64,000 bases of DNA. Source: Haloglomus irregulare. Lineage in GTDB: Archaea > Halobacteriota > Halobacteria > Halobacteriales > Haloarculaceae. Shown one piece after another: positions 27,849 through 37,036 of this stretch. The notes below the pieces were generated by a model. The model saw nothing but the letters and a program-made list of their open reading frames with translations. It did no database searches and was not told the origin of the DNA. Numbering within the stretch: position 1 is the first letter of the stretch; every line of letters begins with the position of its first letter. The stretch is from positions 93,945 through 157,944 of the forward strand of contig NZ_QMDX01000008.1 of the NCBI RefSeq assembly GCF_007421925.1. Direction: 5' to 3'. A program made the translations under genes and the position numbers.

Positions 27849-30800
27849 ATGAGCCAGCCCTCGAAGTCGCTCTCCGAACAGGTCGAGGATTTCGACCTGT
27901 CGACCGACGCGCTCCGGGCCTACTATCACGTCCCGGTGCTCGCGGCGCTGTTCGGGTTCATGCTCTGGATCCGCGCACGAGGTTGGGAGGGGTACGTCAA
28001 CGGCGAGACGGTCCTGTTCGCCGGCAACGACGCCTGGTATCACTACCGAATGGTCCAGTACACGGTCGAGGAGTGGCCGGCGACGATGCCGTTCGACCCG
28101 TGGACCAGCTTCCCGACCGGGACCAGCGTCGGCCAGTTCGGCACACTGTTCGACCAACTCATCGCGACCGCGGCCCTCGTCTACGGGCTGGGGTCGCCCA
28201 CCGAGTTCCAGGTCAAACTGGTGACGCTGTTCGCGCCCGCCGTCTTCGGTGCCCTCGTTCTCATCCCGGTGTTCTACCTGGGCAAGCGCGTCGGCGGAAA
28301 GGCGGGGGGTATCGTCGGCGCACTCGTCCTCGCGCTGACACCTGGACAGTTCCTCACCCGCTCCATCGTCGGCTTCTCCGACCACCACGTCGCCGAGACG
28401 CTGTTCATGGCCGTGGCCGTCGTCCTCGTGCTCGCGGCGCTCGCGGTCGCCCAGCGAGACCGCCCCATCTGGGAGCTCTTCACGACGGGTGACTGGGACG
28501 CGCTCCGGCCGACGCTGCTCTGGTCGACCGCTGCCGGCGTCGCGACCGGCCTCTACGTCTGGGTGTGGCCGCCCGGTGTGTTCCTCGCCGGTATCCTGGG
28601 CCTGTTCTTCGCCCTCTACCTCCTGGGGACGTTCATCCGTGGTCACAGCCCCGATCACGTCGGTATCGCCGGTGCGGTGACGATGACCGTTACGTCCGTC
28701 ATGGTGCTCCTCCCGATTAACGAGTTCGGGTTCTCTGCGACCCGGTTCTCGCTCGCACAGCCGTTCGTCGCCGGCGGGGCCGCTCTGGCCTGTGTGGTCA
28801 TCGTCGGCGGGAGCCGGGTCTGGGAGCGACTCGACCGGGACCTCCCACGGGCAGCGTTCCCGGCCGCGCTGGTCGGCGTCGGCCTCGTGATCGTTGGCCT
28901 GGTCGCAGTGGTGCTCCCGGATCTCTTCGGCTTCTTCCGGAACCAGCTCCTCCGGGTCATCGGCTTCGGTGCGACCGATACCGCCCGGACGGTCGCCGAG
29001 GCAACGCCCGTGCAGAACCCCGGACAGTTCGTCTACAACGCCTACGGGCTCGCCTTCTACACCGCCATCGGCGGTCTCGTCTACCTCACGTACCGGACGC
29101 TCAAGCAGGACGATATCGACCCCATCGGCAGCTTCATCGTCATCTGGTCGCTGTTCCTGCTGGCCGCGATGTTCACCCAGCGGCGCTTCGACTACTACTT
29201 CATCCTCTCGGTCTGCACGCTGAACGCCTACGCCGCCAAGCAGGCGTTCGACCTGCTCGACGTCGACGAGATCGCCCGTGACATCCGGAGCATCCAGGGG
29301 TATCAGGTGCTCTCCATCGTCGCGATACTCCTCATCGTGACGGCACCGCTCGCGATCCGTCCGAGCGGCGGTAGCTACTCCAACGTCGTCGACACGGCGG
29401 CCGGGCAGGCCTCCCCGGGCGAGGTCCAGAACTGGGAGGCCGGGTTGAGCTGGCTCGACGAGCAGACACCCGAGGAGGGCGAATGGGGTGAGAACCCCGA
29501 CAGCGGACTGTCGGATGGGATATACGGCAGTTACGAGCGGACGGACGACTTCCAGTACGGGTCCGGGGACTACGGCGTGCTCGCGTGGTGGGACTACGGC
29601 CACTGGATAACGGTGCTCGGCGACCGGGTACCGAACGCCAACCCGTTCCAGCAGAACGCGCAGTACTCCGCCGAGGTGCTGCTCTCGACCAACGAGTCGT
29701 ACGCGCGCGAGCGGATGGTCAACGGTGGCGACGAACAGACCCGGTACGTGATGCTCGACTACCAGCTGGGTGTCGCCGGGACCCGGAAGTTCAGTGCCCC
29801 GTCCGCGTGGCAGCGGCGATACGCCGTCGACAACGAGACCGGCGAGCACGTCGTCACGGAGTACGGGGGGTCCGGGCCGTCCGACCCGGGCCTTCGGCAA
29901 CTCGGAGCGCGGGACCTCCAGCGGACGCTGTTCGTCGCCCAACAGAGACAGCAGCGGACCCGACTGGTGAGCCGATACGCGGTCCACAGCCAGCGGTCGA
30001 TGGAGAGCTTCCGGACGCGGCTCTACCAGTACCACGGCAGCCGGGCCGAGCCGACGTTCCGTGACGGGAGCGTCGTTGTGGCCGACTGGGAACGGGTCGA
30101 CTACCGGGGGCAGACCATCCCCGGAATCACCGCGTCGACCCAGCCGGTCCGGAGCTTCCCCAACATGAGCGCGGCGGAACAGTACGTCCGCCAGGACGGG
30201 ACCGCGCAGATCGGCGGCGTGCTCGGCAAGCCGGCCGAACCCGTGCCGGCGATGGAGCATTACCGACTGGTCTGGGCCTCCGAACGGAGCGCCCAGACGC
30301 CCATCAGCCGGGCGTTCGGTCTCTGGTCGCGGCTGAACCGGCAGCCGCCCCAACCCATCGAGCAGCAGCCGTATCTGAAGACCTTCGAGCGGGTCGAGGG
30401 CGCGACGATCGAGGGCGAGGGTCCGGCGAACGCGAACGTCACCGCGAGCGTACAGATGCGCATCCCGACCAACAACCGGACGTTCACCTACGAGCAGCAG
30501 GTCGAGACCGGTGACGACGGCTCGTTCACGATGACGGTACCGTACTCGACGGAGGGGTACGACCGGTTCGGGCCGGAGAACGGCGCGACGAACGTCTCCG
30601 TCCGTGCCACCGGGCCGTACCGGCTCACCACCCCGGTGACGACCAACGACTCGCTCGTCGCGTCCCGGTTCCAGGCTACCGCCAACGTCTCCGAAGAACA
30701 GGTCATCGGCCGTGACGACGGCACCGTGCAGGTGACGCTCGAGGAGACGGTCCTCGCCGAGCCGGAGGGTCGGACCGACGACGGGAACACCACCGACTCC

Positions 30801-30938
30801 GGTGGCGATACCAACACCACGGACGAGGGTGGGTCCGGGACGAACACCACGCCGACGCCGACCCCGGCGCCGACCAACGGTACGGCGTCGCTGGCAGCGC
30901 CCGTGTGGTCGACGCCGCCGCTCGCCGCACTCCCCTGA
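27849..30938 (+). CDS. aglB: Oligosaccharyltransferase AglB (STT3 family)
   Basis: This 1029-residue integral membrane enzyme transfers a lipid-linked glycan to Asn of N-X-S/T sequons on the cell exterior. It has a first-loop acidic motif AGNDAWYHYR near residue 60, the SDHHVAET motif near 177 in the second external loop, about 13 helices to residue 510, and the catalytic WWDYG signature at residues 580-584 at the start of the soluble domain. The C-terminal beta-rich domain ends in a Thr/Pro/Gly tail that holds several N-x-T sequons. A TATA-like ggcttatgc lies about 26-34 nt upstream. It is followed after 1 nt by a DUF368 gene. Confidence 0.96.
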   Translation: MSQPSKSLSEQVEDFDLSTDALRAYYHVPVLAALFGFMLWIRARGWEGYVNGETVLFAGNDAWYHYRMVQYTVEEWPATMPFDPWTSFPTGTSVGQFGTLFDQLIATAALVYGLGSPTEFQVKLVTLFAPAVFGALVLIPVFYLGKRVGGKAGGIVGALVLALTPGQFLTRSIVGFSDHHVAETLFMAVAVVLVLAALAVAQRDRPIWELFTTGDWDALRPTLLWSTAAGVATGLYVWVWPPGVFLAGILGLFFALYLLGTFIRGHSPDHVGIAGAVTMTVTSVMVLLPINEFGFSATRFSLAQPFVAGGAALACVVIVGGSRVWERLDRDLPRAAFPAALVGVGLVIVGLVAVVLPDLFGFFRNQLLRVIGFGATDTARTVAEATPVQNPGQFVYNAYGLAFYTAIGGLVYLTYRTLKQDDIDPIGSFIVIWSLFLLAAMFTQRRFDYYFILSVCTLNAYAAKQAFDLLDVDEIARDIRSIQGYQVLSIVAILLIVTAPLAIRPSGGSYSNVVDTAAGQASPGEVQNWEAGLSWLDEQTPEEGEWGENPDSGLSDGIYGSYERTDDFQYGSGDYGVLAWWDYGHWITVLGDRVPNANPFQQNAQYSAEVLLSTNESYARERMVNGGDEQTRYVMLDYQLGVAGTRKFSAPSAWQRRYAVDNETGEHVVTEYGGSGPSDPGLRQLGARDLQRTLFVAQQRQQRTRLVSRYAVHSQRSMESFRTRLYQYHGSRAEPTFRDGSVVVADWERVDYRGQTIPGITASTQPVRSFPNMSAAEQYVRQDGTAQIGGVLGKPAEPVPAMEHYRLVWASERSAQTPISRAFGLWSRLNRQPPQPIEQQPYLKTFERVEGATIEGEGPANANVTASVQMRIPTNNRTFTYEQQVETGDDGSFTMTVPYSTEGYDRFGPENGATNVSVRATGPYRLTTPVTTNDSLVASRFQATANVSEEQVIGRDDGTVQVTLEETVLAEPEGRTDDGNTTDSGGDTNTTDEGGSGTNTTPTPTPAPTNGTASLAAPVWSTPPLAALP

Positions 30939-30939
30939 A

Positions 30940-31917
30940 ATGGGGGAGTCGGACTCCCGACCGACCGAGACCACGGGTTCCGGCATCGCGGTCCCCTGGT
31001 GGCTCTCGGTCTACCTGAAGGGTGCCGCGATGGGCGCCGCCGACACCGTTCCAGGCGTGTCGGGCGGGACGGTGGCGCTCATCGTCGGCATCTACGAGCG
31101 GCTGGTGACCGCCATCACGGAGCTCGACCCGCTGGCGGTGTTCCTGCTTGCCGACGTCCACACGAGCGCCGGGCGTGCCGCGCTGGTGACCCGACTCCGG
31201 GAGATGGAGGTGCCCTTCCTGCTCGCGCTGGGCGGCGGCATCGTGACCGCCGTGGTGACGCTCTCGCGGCTGCTGGCGGTCGCCCTCGCCCGGTTCCCCG
31301 CGCTCACGTTCGCGTTCTTCTTCGGGCTCATCGCGGCCAGCGCGGTCGTCCTCTACGGTGAGGTCGACGTCGGAACCCCACGTCGGGTCGCTGTCGCGGT
31401 CGGCGGGGTCGTGGCCGCTTTCATCCTTACCGGGCCCATCGCGGCCGCGTTGCCCAGCACGCTCCCCGTGGTCTTCCTCGCCGGGTCGGTCGCCGTCTCG
31501 GCGATGGTGCTACCCGGTATCAGCGGCTCCTTCCTGCTGCTGGTGCTCGGCCAGTACGAGTTCATGATCGGCACGCTGGGGACGTTCGTCGACGCCGCGC
31601 TCGCGCTGGCCACGGGGGGCGCGCGTGCGGACCTCGTCGGCCCGGGCGCGGTCGTGGTCACCTTCTGTGCGGGCGCGGTCGTCGGTCTGCTGACCGTGGC
31701 CCACGCCATCCGGTGGGCGCTTGACCACTACCGGGCCGCGACGCTGACGCTGCTCGTGAGCCTGATGATCGGGGCCCTCCGACTGCCGGCGATGCGCATC
31801 GCGGGGAGCGTCGCGACGCCGTCGATGTCGGTCGTCATCGGCCTTCTCGCCGCGGGCTCCGCCGGCGCCGCGCTCGTACTGGGACTGGACCGCGCGACGG
31901 CCGACATGGGTCTCTGA
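30940..31917 (+). CDS. DUF368 membrane protein, candidate polyprenyl-phosphate translocase
   Basis: This 325-residue protein has about nine helices and carries both DUF368 hallmarks: YLKGAAMGAADTVPGVSGGT near residues 25-44 and the related inverted element MVLPGISGSFLLLVLGQYE near 190. Bacterial DUF368 proteins (PopT) have been shown to return undecaprenyl phosphate to the cytoplasmic face. The ATG comes 1 nt after the aglB stop, and the MFS gene starts directly at this gene's end, so the three are almost certainly one operon. By analogy it may recycle the dolichyl phosphate released by AglB; this is inference from family and context. Confidence 0.9.
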   Translation: MGESDSRPTETTGSGIAVPWWLSVYLKGAAMGAADTVPGVSGGTVALIVGIYERLVTAITELDPLAVFLLADVHTSAGRAALVTRLREMEVPFLLALGGGIVTAVVTLSRLLAVALARFPALTFAFFFGLIAASAVVLYGEVDVGTPRRVAVAVGGVVAAFILTGPIAAALPSTLPVVFLAGSVAVSAMVLPGISGSFLLLVLGQYEFMIGTLGTFVDAALALATGGARADLVGPGAVVVTFCAGAVVGLLTVAHAIRWALDHYRAATLTLLVSLMIGALRLPAMRIAGSVATPSMSVVIGLLAAGSAGAALVLGLDRATADMGL

Positions 31918-33237
31918 ATGTCGGGCGCCGATGGACCCGGCGGGGGAGCGAGCTCGGCGACGGGCGGACCCGTCGCGGGCCTCCTCACGCGGCTGTTCGG
32001 GACGGAGTCGGACGTGGTCCGGGACCGGACGTTCCAGGTCCTGCTGCTCGGGAGCGTCATCTCGCCGATGGGGTCATCGGTCGTCTCGCCGGTGTTGGAG
32101 TCGCTGGCGGGTCCCTACGGTGTCTCGGTCGCCCGCGTCGGGCTGCTGATGGCCGCCTTCACGGCCCCGTCCATCGTCGCCATCCCGCTGGTGGGCGCGC
32201 TCTCGGACCGGGTCGGCCGCCGTCCCGTCCTGGCCGCAGGGCTGGCCCTGTTCGGGGTCGCCGGCGCTGCTGCCGCCCTGACGACGGATTTCCGTGTCGT
32301 CGTCGGGCTCCGGCTCCTGCAGGGGCTCGGCTACACCGGCATCGGGCCGGTCCTCATCGCGAGCGTCGGCGACCTGTACGCCGGCGAACGTGAGGCGACC
32401 GCACAGGGCGTGCGCTTCGCTGCTGTCGGGCTCTCGCTGGCCGTCTTCCCCGTCCTCGCGGGCGCGCTCGTCAGTGCGGAGTTCCGGCTTCCGTTCGCCC
32501 TCTTCCTGGCCGCGATACCGGTCGCGCTGGTGGTGCTGCTGGTCTTCGACGAGCCGACCCGTGCCGACGCCGGAGACGGTGCCGATGCGGATGGCGAGGA
32601 TTCGCTGTTCGGGCGGCTGCGCGACCCACTCGTCCTCGCGGCACTCGTCGGTCGCGCGGTCCCCTCGTTCCTCTGGTTCGCCTTTCTCACCTACGCCTCC
32701 GTCGTGACCGGGCGGCTGCTGGGCGGGTCGGCCGCCGTCGCCGGCCTCGTGGTCGGGCTGGCGAGTCTCGGCTCCGCGCTGGGTGGGACGCAGGTCGGCC
32801 GACTGACCGCCGCGTTCGACGGCCGCGGGGCGCCGCTGGCCGTGACGATGGCGCTCTGCGGGCTCGGCCTCGCCGGGTTCGGGCTGGCGACCTCGCTCGC
32901 GGTCGCGGCCGCGACGGCCGCCGTCGTCGGCGCGGGCTTCGGGACCGTCCTCACCCTCTACCGCTCGACGGTGACCGGGCTGGCGGACGCGGGCGCCCGC
33001 GGCGGTCTCGTCAGCGTCGGCGAGTCCGTGGGCCGTCTCGGGTCCACGGCCGCGCCGCTGGCGCTTGGCGGCCTCGTCACCGTCGGCGCGCCGGTGGTCG
33101 GCTTCGAGGCGGCTCTCCGCTACACCGTCCTCGGGACCGCGGTCCTCGGGACGGCCGTCGGCGCGGCACTCGGCCTGCTCGCCGGCCGCGCCCACACCGA
33201 CGCCGGCCCCGGGGTCGATGACGACGGGCCCGTGTGA
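31918..33237 (+). CDS. MFS transporter in the aglB operon
   Basis: This 439-residue, 12-helix MFS protein has a loop 2-3 signature ALSDRVGRRPVLAAGLAL near residue 96 and an acidic central loop (about residues 215-235). The ATG abuts the stop of the DUF368 gene with no gap, so expression follows aglB and DUF368. The substrate is unknown. Drug/sugar-efflux-type MFS proteins have a similar first-half pattern (GLRLLQGLGYTGIGPV). A role in envelope glycan export or in efflux is possible but not shown. Confidence 0.87.
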   Translation: MSGADGPGGGASSATGGPVAGLLTRLFGTESDVVRDRTFQVLLLGSVISPMGSSVVSPVLESLAGPYGVSVARVGLLMAAFTAPSIVAIPLVGALSDRVGRRPVLAAGLALFGVAGAAAALTTDFRVVVGLRLLQGLGYTGIGPVLIASVGDLYAGEREATAQGVRFAAVGLSLAVFPVLAGALVSAEFRLPFALFLAAIPVALVVLLVFDEPTRADAGDGADADGEDSLFGRLRDPLVLAALVGRAVPSFLWFAFLTYASVVTGRLLGGSAAVAGLVVGLASLGSALGGTQVGRLTAAFDGRGAPLAVTMALCGLGLAGFGLATSLAVAAATAAVVGAGFGTVLTLYRSTVTGLADAGARGGLVSVGESVGRLGSTAAPLALGGLVTVGAPVVGFEAALRYTVLGTAVLGTAVGAALGLLAGRAHTDAGPGVDDDGPV

Positions 33238-33308
33238 CCCGGGGTACGAGCGCCGCGCCGGTGGCCGAAGGAGTGACTTTATCAACGCGACGAGTGTATA
33301 CGGCATCA

Positions 33309-34022
33309 ATGCGTCAGAACGAGTTCTCCGCTCCGAGCCTCGACGACGGGATGGAATCAGCCGTGTACGAGCCCGAACTGGGCACCCTTCCGGACGTCTC
33401 CGAGAAGGACGCCGAGAAGGTCAACACCACCGGCACGACCACCATCGGTATCTCCACCGACGACGGCGTCGTCATCGCGACGGACATGCGCGCGTCGCTC
33501 GGCGGCCGCTTCGTCTCCAACAAGAACGTCCAGAAGGTCGAGCAGATCCACCCGAACGCCGCGCTCACGCTCGTCGGCTCCGTCGGCGGTGCCCAGTCGT
33601 TCATCCGCTCGCTGCGCGCCGAGGTCGACCTCTACGAGGCCCGTCGCGGCGAGGACATGAACATCGAGGCGCTCGCCACCCTCGCTGGCAACTTCGCCCG
33701 TGGCGGCCCGTTCTTCGCCATCAACCCCATCCTCGGCGGCGTCGACGACGACGGCTACCACGTCTTCTCCATCGACCCCGCGGGCGGCGTCATGGGCGAC
33801 GACTACACCGTCACCGGCTCCGGCCTCACCGTCGCGTACGGTACCTTAGAGCGCGAGTACAGTGACGACCTCTCCGTCGAGGAGGCCAAGCAGGTCGCCG
33901 CCAGCGGCGTCAAGGCCGCCGTCGAGCGCGACACCGGCTCCGGCAACGGGGTCTACCTCGCCGAGGTCACCGAGGAGGGCGTCGACATCAACGGTCACAA
34001 GGACTTCGGCGACGTGCTGTAA
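33309..34022 (+). CDS. psmB: 20S proteasome beta subunit precursor
   Basis: This 237-residue precursor of the archaeal proteasome catalytic subunit has a propeptide of about 42 residues ending at Gly 42, so autocleavage would expose Thr 43 (TTTIGISTDDGVVIATDMRA) as the N-terminal nucleophile. The conserved Asp and Lys of the active site fall near DMRAS and NVQKVEQI. Assembly requires alpha rings encoded elsewhere. A TATA-like gactttatc at about 33275-33283 is 26-34 nt upstream of the ATG 33309, which supports this start over an upstream in-frame one. Confidence 0.97.
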   Translation: MRQNEFSAPSLDDGMESAVYEPELGTLPDVSEKDAEKVNTTGTTTIGISTDDGVVIATDMRASLGGRFVSNKNVQKVEQIHPNAALTLVGSVGGAQSFIRSLRAEVDLYEARRGEDMNIEALATLAGNFARGGPFFAINPILGGVDDDGYHVFSIDPAGGVMGDDYTVTGSGLTVAYGTLEREYSDDLSVEEAKQVAASGVKAAVERDTGSGNGVYLAEVTEEGVDINGHKDFGDVL

Positions 34023-34341
34023 AGGAGGTTTCCTGCGCCGCGGGTCGGCTTGTCGCCCGGTTTCGCCGGCGATCCGCTTTGCGCGAGAAAGGTTCGGGAG
34101 GAGGGCTCCTCCTCGACTCGGGTGCGCCGGCCTGACGACCAGTACATCGCTCGTCTCGGAGGAGTGAAACGCGCCCGCTTCGCTCTCGCGTACGGGGCCA
34201 CTCTATTTTCACTTTACCCCGGTATAACCCATTTATATGCCCAGTATCCGGGCAGAATCGGCGATTCGGATCCGATATCTATCACAGATCGGCTGCCGGC
34301 GGACGGCGAGTGCTGATATCGGAGGGCCGACGGCCGGAGTG
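34023..34341. other. Gene-free region with repeat-like and AT-rich segments
   Basis: This is 319 nt between convergent psmB and a small coiled-coil gene. Positions 34065-34195 share ordered blocks with 49607-49702 (GCCGGC-R-ATCCGCT, 13 nt, GTTCGG, then GTGAAAC and a GC-rich CGCT block). Positions 34201-34260 are unusually AT-rich, with a TATA-like atttatatgc at 34231-34240. The arms TCCGATATC (34271-34279) and GATATCGGA (34315-34323) can form a hairpin just past the stop of the leftward gene. No convincing coding frame is present. Confidence 0.6.
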
Positions 34342-34629
34342 TCAGTCGGCGATCTCGTCCTCGATGGCCGCGAGTCGCGCCTCGATTCGTTCCATCCGGG
34401 CCGCGAGGTCATCGACGCGGGCGACCTCGGCACTGGCCTCGTCGACGTGCTCGATGCGACGTGCCAGCTCGACGTGGGTGTCACGGGCGGCGGTCTGCAT
34501 CCGGTCGAACCGTTCGGCCAGGCCGACGTCCGCGTCGTCGGTTCCGATGGTCGGACCGCTCGGGGCACGCCGCGGACCGCTGGTTTCTACACGGTTCACG
34601 TGTCGTTCGAGTTCGTCGTCGCTGACCAT
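34342..34629 (-). CDS. Small acidic coiled-coil protein
   Basis: This 95-residue protein is predicted to be almost entirely helical, with heptad-like repeats in RRIEHVDEASAEVARVDDLA and ARMERIEARLAAIEDEIAD at the C-terminus. It starts MVSDDELERHVNRVETSGPR. A TATA-like tcttatatcg lies about 38-46 nt upstream of the ATG, implying a short leader. Longer readings run into the divergent MBL gene and are rejected. The function is unknown; it may dimerise through the coiled coil. Confidence 0.72.
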   Translation of the reverse strand: MVSDDELERHVNRVETSGPRRAPSGPTIGTDDADVGLAERFDRMQTAARDTHVELARRIEHVDEASAEVARVDDLAARMERIEARLAAIEDEIAD

Positions 34630-34749
34630 ACTGTGGACCCCTCGTTGTTCGACCGAGGCGGCCCGACGATATAAGAACCCTCTCGCGTTCTCTGGTGCTG
34701 AAAACCCCGCGCCGGAACGTTGAGGTGGCCGCTGGCCGGAGCCGTGGGC

Positions 34750-35577
34750 ATGGTCCGTCACGACGGCATCCGAGCCGACTGGCTCGGGTACGCGACCCTG
34801 CGGCTCGAGACGCCCGCGCCGGCCGTCGCCGCGGCCGACGCCGACCGAACCGTCGTCTACTGCGACCCCGGCCGGTACGGCGTCCTCGCGGGCGAGTGGC
34901 CGCCCGACGGCGCGGGCGGCGAGGGGGTCACCCATCCCCGCGGCCCGGCCGTCAAACCCGTGGACGCGGACCTCGTCTGCGTCACCCACGACCACCACTA
35001 CGACCCGGCGGCTATCCGGCGGGTCGCGAGCGAGGGGACTACCATCGTCGTGTTCGAGGGGGTCAACACCCACCGCATCGACCGCGATGTGGCGCGACCG
35101 GTCGACCTCCCCGGGACCGTCCGCCGCGTGGACGACGAGGCCGATTTCGCCGTCGACGACGTCATCGTGCGGACGACCCCGGCGTACAACGACCCCGACG
35201 GCCCGCACGTGCGCCCGTCGGGCGAGCCGTACCACCCCGAGGGGTTCGGCTGCGGGTTCCATCTCACGCTCCCGACGCCCGCTGGGGCCGGCGTGGCCGA
35301 CGGTATCCGCGTCTACTGGCCCGGGGATACGGACGTGCTGCCGGGCCACGATGAACTCGACGTGAGCCTGTTCTGTCCGCCCATCGGTGGCTCGTTCACG
35401 ATGGACCGGCACGGGGCGGCCGACCTGGCCGCCGCGTTGGACCCGGACCTGACCCTCCCCGTCCACTACGACACGTTCCCCGCGCTGGAGGCTGACTCCC
35501 GGGCGTTCGCCGCCGACGTGGCCGCCCGGGGCGTCCCGGTCGTCCTCTCGGAGTCGTGGCCCGGTGACCTCCGCTGA
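34750..35577 (+). CDS. MBL-fold metallo-hydrolase
   Basis: This 275-residue metallo-beta-lactamase-fold protein has the metal motif VTHDHHYDP near residues 78-86, a YWPGDTDVLPGHDEL block near 200, and a final histidine in LPVHYDTFPAL near 240. The pattern resembles the UPF0173/UlaG-like hydrolase branch, although the usual HxHxDH is shortened to HDHHYD. The substrate is unknown. ATG 34750 is chosen because homology starts at HDGIRADWLGYATLRLE. The stop lies 1 nt from the stop of the convergent zinc-ribbon gene. Confidence 0.83.
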   Translation: MVRHDGIRADWLGYATLRLETPAPAVAAADADRTVVYCDPGRYGVLAGEWPPDGAGGEGVTHPRGPAVKPVDADLVCVTHDHHYDPAAIRRVASEGTTIVVFEGVNTHRIDRDVARPVDLPGTVRRVDDEADFAVDDVIVRTTPAYNDPDGPHVRPSGEPYHPEGFGCGFHLTLPTPAGAGVADGIRVYWPGDTDVLPGHDELDVSLFCPPIGGSFTMDRHGAADLAAALDPDLTLPVHYDTFPALEADSRAFAADVAARGVPVVLSESWPGDLR

Positions 35578-35578
35578 G

Positions 35579-35866
35579 TCAGCCGAACAGTAGCCCGACG
35601 GCGAGGAACAGGCCGACGACGGCCGTCAGCGCGACGATGACGAGGAAGGCGAGCCGCACGAACCGGCCACCACCCAGCAGGTTCCGGTCGGCCGACATCG
35701 GGTCCAACAGCCGGCCCCGGGCCCGCGTGAGCACCCCGTCGACGCCGCGAGTGTGGGCGTCGTACTCGTCCTGCGGGACGACGACCGCGTTCCCGCAGAC
35801 GCCACACTCCTCCGGGGGTTCGTGGTAGGGGTACTCACACTCCGTGCAGATCCACTCCTCCGGCAC
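35579..35866 (-). CDS. Zinc-ribbon protein with C-terminal membrane helix
   Basis: This 95-residue protein has an N-terminal rubredoxin-like zinc ribbon (EEWICTECEYPYHEPPEECG; cysteine pairs near residues 6/9 and 20/23) and a C-terminal helix (LAFLVIVALTAVVGLFLAVG) that should anchor it in the membrane. The start is GTG 35866: a TATA-like cgcttttcg lies 24-32 nt upstream, typical of leaderless haloarchaeal genes, and no ATG precedes the zinc ribbon. It lies 51 nt downstream of top6A on the same strand but appears to have its own promoter. The function is unknown. Confidence 0.75.
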   Translation of the reverse strand: MPEEWICTECEYPYHEPPEECGVCGNAVVVPQDEYDAHTRGVDGVLTRARGRLLDPMSADRNLLGGGRFVRLAFLVIVALTAVVGLFLAVGLLFG

Positions 35867-35916
35867 GCTGTCCCGGAGGGAGCGACCCGCGAAAAGCGTT
35901 GGCGTGCCGGGTTCGG

Positions 35917-37035
35917 TCAGAACACGCCCATCTCGCCCAGCCGCTCGGGCAGGTAGGTGTCGGTCACGAAGTCGAGGCCGCGGGAGGCCAGCGCCTGCTG
36001 CTCGGCCTTCTGCCCGATATCGAGCTGGAGCTCGATCTCCTCGCGCCAGAACTCCGTCTGGAACCGCGGGTCGTCCAGCTCTGACTCCAGCGCGTTGATA
36101 TCCGAATCGCTCAGCGGGTCCGTCGGCAGGTCGTACTCGACGATGTCCCGCGGGCGGATGCCGACGAACTGGGCCGCCGGCGTGGCGAGGTACTCCGAGA
36201 GGTGCGCGGACTTGATGGAGCCGTACGCCACGGAGCCGTAGATGCGGTACGACCACGGGTCGCTGTCGGTGAAGACCACGACCGGGATGTCCAGCTCGCC
36301 GTGGAGCCGCTTGGTGATGCGCCGGGTGGCGCGGGCGGGCTGGCCCTTCAGATGGACCACGATGCAGCCGTGCTCCTCGTCGAACCCGTTCTCGACGAGC
36401 CGGTCGCGCATCCCGCCGGTCTCCACACAGAGGATGAACTCCGCGTCGTTCTCGAGGAACTCGATGGTGTCGGGGTTGTTGGGGATCTGGTAGCCGCCCT
36501 CGCCGACGTCCTCCTGGCAGTGGATCTCGCGCTCGCCGCGGCGGGTCTGCTCGCGCAGCAGGAGTGGCCCCATCAGCGTGGCGCCGGACTCCTCGGGCCG
36601 CATGTGGAAGTCCTCGCGGGTGACCCCCGAGACGACCTCCAGGTCCTCGATGAGGCCGTTGGAGTCGTCCTGGTCGTTGAACTGGGCGAACTCGTTGTCC
36701 CAGGACTCGCTGAGGTAGTAGAGCTCACGCAGGGTCGACGAGCGGCCCTCCTCCAGCTGCTGGGCCAGGAACTCGATGGTGTAGATGGCCTTCAGCAGCT
36801 TCTGGGCGCCCGCCTTCGTCTTGGCCGTCCGGGTGGTCCGGCGGTCGCCCAGTACCCAGACACCCTTCTCCTCGCTGTACTCGATGTTGCTCTTCGTGCG
36901 GGTGGGGATGCGCATCCGGGGGACGTCCCCCTCCGCGAACTGGTCGTAGAACTCGCTCGCGAGCTCGATGAGCTCCTCGCGGGCGCGTTCGCTGTTCGGG
37001 TCCGTCTCGGCGTCGGCGTCGGTGTCGGTACTCAT
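35917..37035 (-). CDS. top6A: DNA topoisomerase VI subunit A
   Basis: This 372-residue catalytic subunit of the type IIB topoisomerase is homologous to Spo11. The winged-helix motif [11 protein letters not shown] holds Tyr 106/107, one of which is the DNA-linking residue. The Toprim domain shows VETGGMRD at 204-211 and [13 protein letters not shown] at 255-267, the acidic metal ligands. The gene starts 1 nt after the top6B stop, so the two are an operon. Top6A with Top6B decatenates and relaxes DNA. Confidence 0.98.
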   Translation of the reverse strand: MSTDTDADAETDPNSERAREELIELASEFYDQFAEGDVPRMRIPTRTKSNIEYSEEKGVWVLGDRRTTRTAKTKAGAQKLLKAIYTIEFLAQQLEEGRSSTLRELYYLSESWDNEFAQFNDQDDSNGLIEDLEVVSGVTREDFHMRPEESGATLMGPLLLREQTRRGEREIHCQEDVGEGGYQIPNNPDTIEFLENDAEFILCVETGGMRDRLVENGFDEEHGCIVVHLKGQPARATRRITKRLHGELDIPVVVFTDSDPWSYRIYGSVAYGSIKSAHLSEYLATPAAQFVGIRPRDIVEYDLPTDPLSDSDINALESELDDPRFQTEFWREEIELQLDIGQKAEQQALASRGLDFVTDTYLPERLGEMGVF

Positions 37036-37036
37036 G

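Noticed and set aside
27846..30986. 1046-codon minus-strand open frame across aglB
   Set aside because: It is antisense to AglB, which has its catalytic motif, helices and promoter. The antisense product is Arg/Glu-rich noise.
34050..34316. 88-codon + frame downstream of psmB
   Set aside because: Its composition is not halophile-like, and the segment shares repeat blocks with another intergenic region, so it is probably non-coding.
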